Source: Pirellulaceae bacterium
Lineage (GTDB): Bacteria > Planctomycetota > Planctomycetia > Pirellulales > Pirellulaceae
Length of the DNA stretch: 64,000 bases
NCBI GenBank assembly: GCA_026004795.1
Contig: BPJV01000004.1
Location: 124,001-188,000 of the forward strand
Reading direction: 5' to 3'
The notes below the pieces were generated by a model, which saw only the letters and a program-made list of their open reading frames with translations, searched no databases and was not told the DNA's origin. The translations under genes were made by a program, and so were the position numbers. Within the stretch, counting starts at the first letter, position 1; every line of letters begins with the position of its first letter. Shown piece after piece: positions 37,601 through 46,314 of this stretch.

Positions 37601-38202
37601 GCTTCGACCTCGGTTCGCGACGGTTAAGAACGGTGACGTGAGAACTCGTGATGCCTGGTCAGCAACGCCTTTCTGGCGTGTACCGTGGCCACCCGATTCT
37701 ACCGTAAAGTACCTAGCTCTCCCATGAGTGGATGCCGTTGCAGTAGGAATCTTTGCCGATGCCAGTTATCGGGCAATGCCGTCAGTGGTCGTCCTGGGGC
37801 AACCTTATCTGCCGGGTGTGAGCCGCCACAGGAGCGCGAAAAGGCGAGGTTGCGGAGAGCGCTGGGGTGAAAGCGAAGCAAGCATTTCGCTTGCCTGCCG
37901 CCCGCGATGCGCAAGAGGACCGGCCAGGTGAGGCGGAAGAATCACCGAATCTTCCTAGTCGTGCTCGACAGGCTGGCCTTAAACGAATTGGGTGGAGCTG
38001 CTACACTGCTGCATGCCATGGAGGCATGTAGTCCGATGTACACCAGAGTCCGATGTACACCAGAGAAGGATGGGCTGGCGATTGGACGACGTGCCTGTCC
38101 ATTCGGCATCGAAGCGAAAAAACTTTCCACCACTCTCGATAGGAGCAGAGGCGGAGAGGCGTCATTGCAAGGACGTATGGGATTATCAGAAGGAGTGCTA
38201 CC
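37601..38202. other. divergent intergenic region
   Basis: About 600 bases between the Gfo/Idh gene and the TIM-barrel gene. It contains a tandem 17-bp duplication (38030-38063) but no supported gene. Promoters for both neighbours are expected here; none could be defined with confidence. Confidence 0.45.
38030..38063. repeat. 17-bp perfect tandem duplication
   Basis: AGTCCGATGTACACCAG occurs twice head to tail, 140 bases upstream of the TIM-barrel gene start. It could be a duplicated regulatory site or chance slippage. Confidence 0.88.
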
Positions 38203-38952
38203 GTGTACGTTGCCGCATCAACGGATTGTTTTCCAGACAAGCGAATGCCTGAGGTGGCGGAGATGCTGGCGCATCAGGAGTTTTCCTCCATTGAAATCTC
38301 CTTGCGGGAGGATGGCACTGCACTCAGCCCGAGCAGGATTGCTGGCGAATTCGACCGCGCCGTCGATTTGGCGGTGCGTAGTCATCGGTTGGACGTTTGT
38401 GCCTACGATGTGCATATCAGTGCCGCCGGGGAAGAGTATTTCCAGCAGTTTGAAGCGGTGTGCCGCTTGGGGAAAGCCACGAAGGTCGTGACGCTGACGG
38501 TCCCCTCTGCGGAGTTGGGAACGCCGTTCAACGAAGAGGTGGAGCGTTTGCAAAAGCTTGTCAAGTTGGCTGATGGCGAAGGAGTGCGCGTGGCCGTGAA
38601 AGCCCAACATGGCTGTTTGAGCGGTGATCCTGATACCGTCAAGGTGCTGTGCGATAACGTCGAAGGATTGGGGCTAACTTTCGATCCCAGTCATTACATG
38701 CTGGGCGACCATGAGCTGAAACGGCTCGATAAAATCATGCCTTACGTCTACCACGTCCACCTTCGCGATTCTACCAAGGACAAGGTCCAAGTACGGGTCG
38801 GACAGGGCACGGTGGATTACAGCAAGATGATTCTCATGCTCAATCGATTCAATTACGAGCATGCCCTCAGCATTCAAATGGAGCCTTTGCCTGGATTGGA
38901 CCAGGCTGCCGAGCTGCGAAAACTGAGACTACTGCTGGAAACGATGGTGTAG
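38203..38952 (+). CDS. sugar phosphate isomerase/epimerase-like TIM barrel (xylose-isomerase-like)
   Basis: 249 residues from a GTG start (GTG TAC GTT GCC). The sequence shows the AP-endonuclease-2 / xylose isomerase-like barrel: YVAASTDCFPDKRM, FSSIEISL, LDVCAYDVHIS, GVRVAVKAQHGCLSGD, LGLTFDPSHYMLGD and YVYHVHLRDSTKDKVQVRVGQG. Metal ligands Glu/Asp/His are recognisable in the DPSHY and HVHLRD segments; the usual Glu of the EnH segment is Gln in KAQHG. Probable sugar or inositol-derivative isomerase. It is followed 7 bases later by surE, so the two are likely cotranscribed. Confidence 0.86.
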   Translation: MYVAASTDCFPDKRMPEVAEMLAHQEFSSIEISLREDGTALSPSRIAGEFDRAVDLAVRSHRLDVCAYDVHISAAGEEYFQQFEAVCRLGKATKVVTLTVPSAELGTPFNEEVERLQKLVKLADGEGVRVAVKAQHGCLSGDPDTVKVLCDNVEGLGLTFDPSHYMLGDHELKRLDKIMPYVYHVHLRDSTKDKVQVRVGQGTVDYSKMILMLNRFNYEHALSIQMEPLPGLDQAAELRKLRLLLETMV

Positions 38953-38959
38953 GACGGAA

Positions 38960-39757
38960 GTGGAAATTCTACTTACGAACGATGACGGCGTGTACGCCCC
39001 TGGGCTGGCAGCATTGCGCAGCGAATTGGCGTCGCTAGGCAACGTGTCCTTGATCGCTCCAGCAACGGAACAAAGCGGGGTGGGGCATTCCATCACTTTC
39101 CTCGAGCCATTGGTTTGCAAAGAAATCTTTCACGGCGATGAGCTTTACGGGATCGCCGTGGAAGGTAGTCCTGCCGACTGCGTCAAGCTGGCAGTGGCCG
39201 AGTTGATTGGCCGACCGGTAGATTTGGTGGTCAGCGGTATCAACGGGGGACTCAACGCTGGGATCAACGTTCTCTATTCCGGGACCGTGGCTGCAGCGAT
39301 CGAAGGAGCCTTCTTTCGCATCAACAGCTTTGCTGTTTCCCTCGAATACGATCCCCATGCCGATTTCGAAACAGCGGCAAAGATTGCTGTGCCACTGATC
39401 CAAAAGATCTTGGAGAAAAAAGACTCCCCACCGCGTCTGTACAACATCAACATTCCCACGGCGGCAGTGGAACAGTTCCGTGGCGGACAAACGCCGCGCG
39501 TTGCCGTCGTGCCCATGGGGGTGGAACGCTACGGAGAACATTTTATTCGCCGCAAAGATCCCAAGGGACGCGATTATTATTGGGCGACCAACGACCCTCC
39601 TCCGCAACCGACCGACCACCCCACCGACCTGACGCGCGTCGCCGAAGGGTACGTGACAATAACTCCCCTGATGTTCGACCTGACCGACGTGCCGGTCCTC
39701 AAAGCAATGGAGGACTGGCAATTCTCATTAGAACCGCCTGGATGCGACGGAAGTTGA
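38960..39757 (+). CDS. surE: 5'/3'-nucleotidase SurE
   Basis: 265 residues from a GTG start. Diagnostic SurE motifs: ILLTNDDGVYAPGL (Asp-Asp metal site), APATEQSGVGHSIT, GSPADCVKLAV and SGINGGLNAGINVLYSGTVAAAIEG. Metal-dependent survival protein that dephosphorylates nucleoside monophosphates and short polyphosphate. Slightly longer than most SurE proteins. It lies downstream of the TIM-barrel gene and is convergent with the metal-efflux pump. Confidence 0.95.
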   Translation: MEILLTNDDGVYAPGLAALRSELASLGNVSLIAPATEQSGVGHSITFLEPLVCKEIFHGDELYGIAVEGSPADCVKLAVAELIGRPVDLVVSGINGGLNAGINVLYSGTVAAAIEGAFFRINSFAVSLEYDPHADFETAAKIAVPLIQKILEKKDSPPRLYNINIPTAAVEQFRGGQTPRVAVVPMGVERYGEHFIRRKDPKGRDYYWATNDPPPQPTDHPTDLTRVAEGYVTITPLMFDLTDVPVLKAMEDWQFSLEPPGCDGS

Positions 39758-39956
39758 GGAGAGCTCTCGTCTCCAACGGATCCCGCATCGGCCTCCTCTT
39801 ACGACTGGGCTGACGGACAACTTCGTCGGCAGGTTTTCGTGGCTTATCGTCGGATTCTATCGTGCTGCTGTTTGTTCTGCTGCTCTGCCGACCGTGTGGC
39901 GCACGGTGAGGCGACCCGGGATGGGCAATCCATCCGCGGGCGAGAACGGCAGGCGG

Positions 39957-42900
39957 TCATTCTCTTTCCTCCCACGACGCAGCAGTATCCGCTAACAGCA
40001 TCTCTGGGCGTTGGGAGTGCACGATTCGCTCACCGGCCTTCAGTCCCAGTCGCCAGAACAAGGCTGGGCGGACGAAGAACTCGAGAATCGTGCTGCTCAA
40101 CAACCCGCCGATGATCACCGTCGCCACCGGATACAGAATCTCCTTGCCCGGCTGGCCGGCCGACAGGGCCAGCGGCACCAGGCCAATGCCCGACGTCAGC
40201 GCCGTCATCAACACCGGTGCCAAACGCTCTTGACCGGCCCGGATGATCATCTCCTTCGACCAGGTTTCACCTTCGTAACGAACCAGGTGCAAGTAGTGGT
40301 TGAGCAGCAGGATGCCGTTGCGGGAAGCGATGCCGCCGAGCGATATGAAACCGACCATGGCGGCGATCGTGACGGTCTGGTCGGTCAGCACCAGCATGGC
40401 GACCGAGCCGATGAAGGCCATGGGCAGCGCCACCATGACTTGGAGCGCGAAATTGGCCGAGCGGAACAAGGTGTACAGCACCAGGAACACACCCAGCATC
40501 GAAACGGCGAACAGAACGCCGATCACGCGGCTGGCCGAACGTTGGCTCTCGAATTGCCCGCCATATTCGACAAAGTATCCGGCTGGGAGCGACTCGATGA
40601 TCGGCCGTTGCTTTCGCTTGATCTCGTCGACCACGTCGACCAACCCTCGCCCGGCCACGTTGCACTGCACCACGATCCGGCGGCGGACTTTTTCGCGATT
40701 GATCGTATTGGGGCCGGTGTACGAGTAGATTTTTGCGAGCGAAGCCAACGGGGTCGAACCGCCCGTGGGCAGGTCGATCGAGAGACGCTTGAGCGCTTCC
40801 AGGTTCTCGCGATACTTTTCGTCCATGCGGACCAGCAAGTCGAAGGTGCGTTGGCCTAACAGCACTTCCGACACGACTTCGCCGTTCATCGCCGTGGAGA
40901 CGTATTCGTTGACGTAAGCTGGCGTGAGCCCGTACTGCATGAGCTGATCACGGTCCAGTTCGATCCGCAGTTGGGGTATCTCCACTTGGGGTTCGACCAG
41001 CAAATCGGTAACACCCGGCACTTCTCTCATGGCCGCGGCCATCTCCTGAGCCTTGCGGCGCAGGATGTTGAGATCGTCGCCGTAGATTTTGATGCCGACC
41101 TGGGCTTTGACCCCGGAGAGCATGTGCGATATCAGGTGGGCCAGCGGCTGTTCGACGCTGGTCACGATACCAGGGATGTCTTCCATAGCACGCCGAATCT
41201 CTTCGAGCACCTCTTCGCGGCTGCGGTCGATCTCGGGATCAAAGCTGATGATCACTTCAGTGACATGGACTCCTTCGGCATGCTCGTCCAGCTCGGCTCG
41301 ACCGGTTCGCCGCGCCATGGCCTGCACGCCTTCGATCTGCATCAGCCGCTGCATGGCCGTCTCGGCGATCTCGTTCGATTTGCGCAGCGACGTCCCGGGC
41401 GGCAGCACGATGTTCAATTGTGCTACGCCTTCATTGAACGGTGGCAAAAAGTCGTTCTCCAATCGCATCAAGAACAGAAAGGCGACGGCAACGGCTAGGC
41501 CACCGGCAAACAACATCGTGCGGGAAAAACGCAGGCTCAGCCCGATCGCTGCTCCTGCGATCCACTTCAGCCGCCGAAGCAGTGGACCGTCTTTCTCCTG
41601 CGACATGAACTTCGCGCCGGACAACAACCAGTAGGACAAAACGGGCGTCAGCGTCAGCGAGACCAGCAGCGAGCTGAGAATCGAAACGATGTAGGCGACT
41701 CCCAACGGAGCGAACAACCGGCCTTCCATCCCCGACAAGGCGAACAACGGCAGGAAGACCAGCACGACGATCATCGTGCCGAATACGATCGAGTTGCGAA
41801 TCTCGCAACTGGCCTGAAACACCACCACCAGCGGGTGTTTCGGATGAGCCGCATGTCGATTTTCCTTCAGCCGCCGAAAAATGTTCTCCACGTCCACGAT
41901 GGCATCGTCGACCAGCTCGCCGATCGCCACTGCCAATCCACCCAGCGTCATCGTGTTGATCGACAGTCCGAACGTCGTAAACACGATCGCCGTAATCGCT
42001 ATCGACAGCGGTATGGCGGTCAAGGTGATGAAGGTCGTGCGAAAGTTCATCAGAAATAGGAAGAGAATGATGACGACCAGCGCGCCTCCGTCGCGGAGCG
42101 CTTCGATCACGTTTTCAATTGCTCGATCGATGAATGCCTTTTGGGAATACAGCTCCGGCGCGATGTGAATATCTTTCGGCAGCGACGGCCGGAGTTCAGC
42201 CAGGGCCTGCATGATCTGGTCGGTGACCGCGCGCGTATCGGCGCTTGGCTGTTTGTTCACGGTCAGTATGACGGCGGGACCACCGGAGAAGGAGTCCAGA
42301 GTCGAGGGTTGAGAGTCCAGAGTCGAGGGTCGAGAGTCCAGAGTAGGAGAAACATCCTTCTGGCTCTCCGCTCTCGACTCTCGACTCTCGACTTTTACAA
42401 ACGCCGAACTGTCGCCTCGTTTGACTTGCGGGCCTTCGATGACACGCGCCACTTGCGATAACAGCACGGGCCGGCCATCGCGCATCGTGACGACGACCTT
42501 GCGCAGATCTTCAATCGTCTGGACACGGCCCAACGAACGGACGAGAAACTCGTACGGCCCCTGCTCATCGAGGTATCCGCCCGTCGCGTTCTGATTGCTC
42601 TCGGCGACGGCCCGTTTGACGTCGTGCAGCGTCACGCCGTAGCGCAGCAATTCGTCCGGATTGACCAGCACCTGAAACTGCTTGCGCCCGCCCCCGATGG
42701 TGAAGACTTGCGCCACGCCAGGAATGGTTAGGAGACGCTGCCGGACGACCCAATCGGCCAGCGTGCGGACCTTCATCGGCGATGTCTTGCCGCCTTCGCT
42801 CCACATACCGATCATCAGAATCTGGCCCATGATCGAGGAGATCGGTGCCAGCTGAGGTCGGACGCCTTGTGGCATACGGTCCTGCACCAACTGCAGCCGC

Positions 42901-43235
42901 TCCATCACGATCTGCCGATCGTTGTAGATGTCCGTCCCCCAATCGAATTCGACGTAGATCACTGAGATGCCGACGCCCGAAGAACTTCGCACGGCGACGA
43001 CACCATTGGCCCCATTGATGGCCGTCTCCAGCGGAAAGGTGATCAGCGCTTCGACTTCCTCCGGAGCCATCCCTGGCGCTTCGGTCATCACCACCACCCG
43101 GGGGCGATTGAGATTGGGAAAGACATCGATATCCATGTTCACGGCGGTCCACGTTCCGTAACCGATCAGGAACAGGGAAAGCGCCACGATGAGCAACCGT
43201 TGGCTTAGCGAAAATCGAATGATGGCGTTGAGCAT
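39957..43235 (-). CDS. heavy-metal efflux RND pump, CusA/CzcA-type (pump 1)
   Basis: 1092-residue inner-membrane RND transporter with twelve TM helices and two large periplasmic loops. It starts MLNAIIRFSLSQRLLIVAL, with an AGGAAG Shine-Dalgarno, and contains DIDVFPNLNRPRVVV, GELVDDAIVDVENIFRRLKEN in TM4 (Asp-Asp of the proton relay), VKAQVGIKIYGDDLNILRRKA and GLVPLALSAGQPGKEI. It is the heavy-metal (HME) rather than the drug subgroup. Residues about 281-315 are a foreign stretch with a seven-residue period (TLDSRPS / TLDSQPS / TLDSF) encoded by GAGAGTC-type repeats; related pumps go straight from V-K-V to GGPAVILTV. The metal (Cu/Ag or Co/Zn/Cd) is not resolved. The adaptor gene lies 91 bases upstream on the same strand. 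Confidence 0.93.
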   Translation of the reverse strand: MLNAIIRFSLSQRLLIVALSLFLIGYGTWTAVNMDIDVFPNLNRPRVVVMTEAPGMAPEEVEALITFPLETAINGANGVVAVRSSSGVGISVIYVEFDWGTDIYNDRQIVMERLQLVQDRMPQGVRPQLAPISSIMGQILMIGMWSEGGKTSPMKVRTLADWVVRQRLLTIPGVAQVFTIGGGRKQFQVLVNPDELLRYGVTLHDVKRAVAESNQNATGGYLDEQGPYEFLVRSLGRVQTIEDLRKVVVTMRDGRPVLLSQVARVIEGPQVKRGDSSAFVKVESRESRAESQKDVSPTLDSRPSTLDSQPSTLDSFSGGPAVILTVNKQPSADTRAVTDQIMQALAELRPSLPKDIHIAPELYSQKAFIDRAIENVIEALRDGGALVVIILFLFLMNFRTTFITLTAIPLSIAITAIVFTTFGLSINTMTLGGLAVAIGELVDDAIVDVENIFRRLKENRHAAHPKHPLVVVFQASCEIRNSIVFGTMIVVLVFLPLFALSGMEGRLFAPLGVAYIVSILSSLLVSLTLTPVLSYWLLSGAKFMSQEKDGPLLRRLKWIAGAAIGLSLRFSRTMLFAGGLAVAVAFLFLMRLENDFLPPFNEGVAQLNIVLPPGTSLRKSNEIAETAMQRLMQIEGVQAMARRTGRAELDEHAEGVHVTEVIISFDPEIDRSREEVLEEIRRAMEDIPGIVTSVEQPLAHLISHMLSGVKAQVGIKIYGDDLNILRRKAQEMAAAMREVPGVTDLLVEPQVEIPQLRIELDRDQLMQYGLTPAYVNEYVSTAMNGEVVSEVLLGQRTFDLLVRMDEKYRENLEALKRLSIDLPTGGSTPLASLAKIYSYTGPNTINREKVRRRIVVQCNVAGRGLVDVVDEIKRKQRPIIESLPAGYFVEYGGQFESQRSASRVIGVLFAVSMLGVFLVLYTLFRSANFALQVMVALPMAFIGSVAMLVLTDQTVTIAAMVGFISLGGIASRNGILLLNHYLHLVRYEGETWSKEMIIRAGQERLAPVLMTALTSGIGLVPLALSAGQPGKEILYPVATVIIGGLLSSTILEFFVRPALFWRLGLKAGERIVHSQRPEMLLADTAASWEERE
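42289..42392. repeat. GAGAGTC/GAGTCCAGAGTC repeat inserted in frame in the RND pump 1 gene
   Basis: About 100 bases made of GAGTCCAGAGTCGAGGG units with a 21-base period, followed by the complementary CTCTCGACTCTCGACTCTCGAC, so the segment can fold back on itself. The reading frame is kept. The same word family occurs at 51575-51610, 54735-54765, 57028-57050 and 58735-58760. Confidence 0.85.
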
Positions 43236-43260
43236 CGTTCGTTAACTTCCTTTTCGAACT

Positions 43261-43323
43261 TTTCTAAACAGGAGCAAACAGAGGGCGCAGAGGCTCCGTT
43301 TCCTCTGTTCTCATCTGTGCAAA
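43261..43323. repeat. palindromic ACAGAG repeat, copy a
   Basis: CTAAACAGGAGCAAACAGAG ... CTCTGTTCTCATCTGTGCAA between pump 1 and its adaptor. The two ends are imperfect inverted copies; the outer arms have decayed compared with other copies. Confidence 0.75.
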
Positions 43324-43326
43324 TCA

Positions 43327-44793
43327 TTAATGATTGTGTCCCGCGTGCGGGTCGACTCCTCCACCCGCCTTATTCTTCAGAGCCATCTGGAGTTGCTGGG
43401 CCGCTTTGATGGCGACGACATCGCCGGGTGACAAAGAGCCGTCGTTGGCGATCACGACCGAGAACCGGTCCTGGTATTCGACGTGGACGGCGATGCGGTC
43501 GAAATGATCGCCGTTCTGTTGGAACACGTAGTGCTCGATGCCGTCCTGGGCTACTGCCTCGATCGGTAAGACAATGCGATTTTCCCACCGTTGCACTGGA
43601 ACATGGACCTGCATCCGCTGGCCCGGCTTGTAGCGCCAGGTGACGAAGCGATGCCCCTCGGGAGAGCGATTCTCCAGAACAATCGCATTGGTCAGCGGAA
43701 TATAGAAGTACAGGGCACGCGAATCGGGATCGACGTCATTGTCGACATACGCGATTTTCAGTCCGTCGATCACCTCGGCATTGCTGTTGTTATCTTCGCG
43801 TGTGGCGATGATTTCCCAACCTTGTTGGGCGGCTCGGAGCAACTCATCTGCGTCCTGTTCGAATCCGCGACCTTGAAGGTATAGGTCGGCGTAGTCGGCC
43901 AACTGGCACAGTGGGGCTCCCGCGTCGACGTATTGACCTTGTTTGACCGTCAGGTCTCGAACGACGAAAGGATGGTCACCGAATTCGGGGTGGCTATGCT
44001 CAGGGTGCTCCGGCGTGACCACGGTAATGTCGCGCAGCAGGGTCCGCGTCTGCAAAATGCCGTCGACTTGCTCCTCGGTCAGGCCGTGAAGGAGCAAGCT
44101 TTGTCGCTGCGCATTGAACACCGCCATCAGCTTCTGCTGTTCGTACTGGCGTTCGAGCAACGTTTTCCCGGCGATGGCACCCGATGCTTGAATCGACTGC
44201 AGTCGCTCGATTTCCCGCGCCACGACTTCCAACTCACCAGCCGTTCTCAAGAAATTGCTTTGCGCATTGACCAGTTCTTCGTGGGTCAAGCGTAGGTCGA
44301 ACAGCAACTGCCCTGGCTCCACCGCTTCGCCTCCTACTGGGTAGACGCGTGTGATGCGGCCACCGAGTGGCGCGGTCACCTCGACCTCCGTTCGACCGGG
44401 TCGGCCGATGACAATCGCCGGCATCGTTACTCGCCGCACAAACGGCTGCAATTCGATGGCCGTCGTTTCAAGACCAATGTTCTTGCGCGCTTGGGGGCTG
44501 AGCTCCAATGAGTTCGCTTCGTCGTGTCCGGCATGCTCATGGTCGTGTCCGGCATGCTCATGGTCGTGCGCATGCCCCCCATGATCGTGCCCATGCTCAT
44601 GCCCATCATCGGCGACGGCGAGTTCGTGTGCTTCGGCTGCTACCTCGAGGCCCACAAGCCGTTTCAGTTCGGTAGGCCAGCGGTCTTGGAACCACCACGC
44701 GCCGATCCCGATGAGAGCCACCGCGACGAACAGGGCGATCGCCCGGAGCACTGCCGCGTGCTGCTGCAAATATCGAACCTGCAAACGAATCAT
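43327..44793 (-). CDS. RND efflux periplasmic adaptor (CusB/CzcB-like) with His-rich N-terminal segment
   Basis: 488 residues. An N-terminal TM anchor (AALFVAVALIGIGAWWF-like, residues 17-35) is followed at residues 64-91 by an HGHDH/HEHAGHD-rich segment with about a dozen His, then ELSPQARKNIGLETTAIEL, the barrel-sandwich (lipoyl) halves GRPGRTEVEVTAPLGGRITRVYPVGGEAVE and VKQGQYVDAGAPLCQLAD, a coiled-coil hairpin (NAQSNFLRTAGELEVVAREIERL) and a beta-barrel. The tail ends HAGHNH. The His cluster likely binds Zn2+, Co2+, Ni2+ or Cu2+ and feeds the pump. It is followed by pump 1 and preceded by a His-rich exported protein, all on the minus strand. Confidence 0.92.
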   Translation of the reverse strand: MIRLQVRYLQQHAAVLRAIALFVAVALIGIGAWWFQDRWPTELKRLVGLEVAAEAHELAVADDGHEHGHDHGGHAHDHEHAGHDHEHAGHDEANSLELSPQARKNIGLETTAIELQPFVRRVTMPAIVIGRPGRTEVEVTAPLGGRITRVYPVGGEAVEPGQLLFDLRLTHEELVNAQSNFLRTAGELEVVAREIERLQSIQASGAIAGKTLLERQYEQQKLMAVFNAQRQSLLLHGLTEEQVDGILQTRTLLRDITVVTPEHPEHSHPEFGDHPFVVRDLTVKQGQYVDAGAPLCQLADYADLYLQGRGFEQDADELLRAAQQGWEIIATREDNNSNAEVIDGLKIAYVDNDVDPDSRALYFYIPLTNAIVLENRSPEGHRFVTWRYKPGQRMQVHVPVQRWENRIVLPIEAVAQDGIEHYVFQQNGDHFDRIAVHVEYQDRFSVVIANDGSLSPGDVVAIKAAQQLQMALKNKAGGGVDPHAGHNH

Positions 44794-44996
44794 AACGATC
44801 TCCCGAAATTGTCATGGATCTTCTCCCCTTACCACCAAGGCAACGAGTTCAGATCCACGTTGTAGGGAAACAACCTGGACGCCGGGGGAGCAACCGAAGC
44901 ATTCAACGACGATTCGCCGCCGCTGGTGCTGGCATGCCGAGAGCGGGACCGGTGTCGCGGTGGCCGGCGACAGACGCTAGCAACGGCGCAGAACGA

Positions 44997-45422
44997 TCAA
45001 ATGAGCAGGATCGAGAGCGCGAGATGCAATCGTACCGGGGTGTCGGTGAGAATCGCCGATCGCATATCGGCGGAGTGACTAGAAGCGCTGCATCGAGCAG
45101 GCATACCGCAGGAATCCCACGATGCCATGGCCCACCCGGTGCTATCATCCGTGGGTGCGGCGAGGCGATCGGGGGCCATGAACACGCAGGGGGCCTCCGG
45201 GCAACGAACCGGCTCGGGCGCCGGCTGGGAGGGAACCTCCGATTGCCGCTGATGCGCTTCCCCCACCGCATGGTCATCAGCGCAGGAGTGCTCGTGCGTT
45301 ATGAGGTCCGCATCGTGAACAAATGCAGCATCCTGCGCATGGGCATGATGAAAGCAACATCCCAGCGCGGCATGGGCCAGCGAAAATGCTACCAGGTAGT
45401 AGGTAAGAATGCGTTCCGTCAT
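44997..45422 (-). CDS. small exported His/Cys-containing protein of the metal island
   Basis: The ATG at 45422 gives MTERILTYYLVAFSLAHAALGCCFHHAHAQ, a hydrophobic leader ending in a Cys-Cys-His-His segment; the 141-residue mature product is rich in His, Cys, Asp and Ala and ends LHLALSILLI. The opposite-strand partner at 45801 is similarly Cys/His-rich and ends VRTCTLLI, which suggests a loose relationship. Likely periplasmic metal binding or sensing; no known domain. It lies 203 bases upstream of the adaptor gene on the same strand and may be the first gene of the pump 1 transcript. Confidence 0.62.
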   Translation of the reverse strand: MTERILTYYLVAFSLAHAALGCCFHHAHAQDAAFVHDADLITHEHSCADDHAVGEAHQRQSEVPSQPAPEPVRCPEAPCVFMAPDRLAAPTDDSTGWAMASWDSCGMPARCSASSHSADMRSAILTDTPVRLHLALSILLI

Positions 45423-45730
45423 CCACGAAGCTCTGACTGGCAAAGTTTCTTGAGGCGTTTAGTGGAAGTATACGTCCAGGCATCGCCCAGCGTCGAACCG
45501 AACCCGTACCATCCGGGACCGCCTCAGCTACAGAGATCGGACAAAGTTGGGCTCTCCACCCATCTCGTTCTTGCATTCTACCCATTTCGGAGCGGATCCG
45601 CAAGCCGGATCGGTATGGAGATGGCTTGGCTGCTTTGGGTGCATTAGATGCCGCCCCGCCCGCCAGTACCCCCTGGGGGAACTAAGGCCGTACCAAGGCT
45701 CGGTGCCCGGATGACGACAATGTCTTTATC

Positions 45731-45759
45731 TTGACCGCGTCCCCGGAGAGGACTATGCT
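45731..45759 (+). promoter_or_regulatory. candidate promoter with internal dyad, upstream of the Cys-rich gene
   Basis: TTGACC (45731-45736) and TATGCT (45754-45759) are 17 bases apart, 42 bases before the ATG of the Cys-rich protein. The spacer contains GTCCCCGGAGAGGAC, an imperfect palindrome (GTCC...GGAC) placed between -35 and -10 as in metal-responsive MerR-type operators, though the spacing is 17 and no merR-like gene is present in the window. Assignment is by pattern only. Confidence 0.42.
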
Positions 45760-45800
45760 TTAAGAAGTCAGCGACAACATGCACGTGATGCTTGATTTTG

Positions 45801-46205
45801 ATGGTGCAGCGTACATTGCAATTCCTCACGACGAACTTGAATCTGTTCGTGCTACTCGCTTGCCCTTACTTTTGCATGGGCAATGTGGGGCAGTTCGGTT
45901 TGCCGCATGATGCACAGGAATGTTGTTGCTGCCATCGATCTAGCGATCAGCCCGACGTGCCGGCACCGCTGCAGCCAACGGACACCGAAACGGACTGTTT
46001 CTGCCACGGCGCAATCCCCAAGGGAGGGGTGCGACCTGCGGAGGTAAACGCGGATTCGGTGGGAAGCGAATGTTGGTTTGGTAATCTTGTACTTACCCCG
46101 GCTGGCCACTCTGTTACCAACCGTCTCTTCCAATCGCCCTCTGCCTTCCCGCCGTTCTCATCTGGGCGGGATGTATGCGTGCGCACGTGTACGCTTCTTA
46201 TCTGA
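45801..46205 (+). CDS. small exported Cys-rich protein of the metal island
   Basis: ATG 45801 (ATG GTG CAG CGT) gives a 134-residue protein starting MVQRTLQFLTTNLNLFVLLACPYFC, a probable leader. The rest contains ECCCCHRSSDQ, DTETDCFCHG, SECWFG and RDVCVRTCTLLI; ten or more Cys and several His make metal binding likely. An in-frame TTG at 45792 is the alternative start. It heads the plus-strand set adaptor 2, pump 2 and has a candidate promoter 42 bases upstream. No recognised family. Confidence 0.6.
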   Translation: MVQRTLQFLTTNLNLFVLLACPYFCMGNVGQFGLPHDAQECCCCHRSSDQPDVPAPLQPTDTETDCFCHGAIPKGGVRPAEVNADSVGSECWFGNLVLTPAGHSVTNRLFQSPSAFPPFSSGRDVCVRTCTLLI

Positions 46206-46314
46206 GCATTGTGGCACCGCATTCTTGCTGAGTGAGCAATTCGAGTAGCGCATGCTGCTCGGTCTTTGCTCGTGCTGTCTTTTCCTCCGCAGTCGCTGCC
46301 ATACAGACGTCGCC

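Noticed and set aside
39839-40114. Cys-rich 91-codon plus-strand frame between surE and pump 1
   Set aside because: The CCCLFCCS start looks interesting, but half of the frame is antisense to pump 1 and there is no ribosome binding site.
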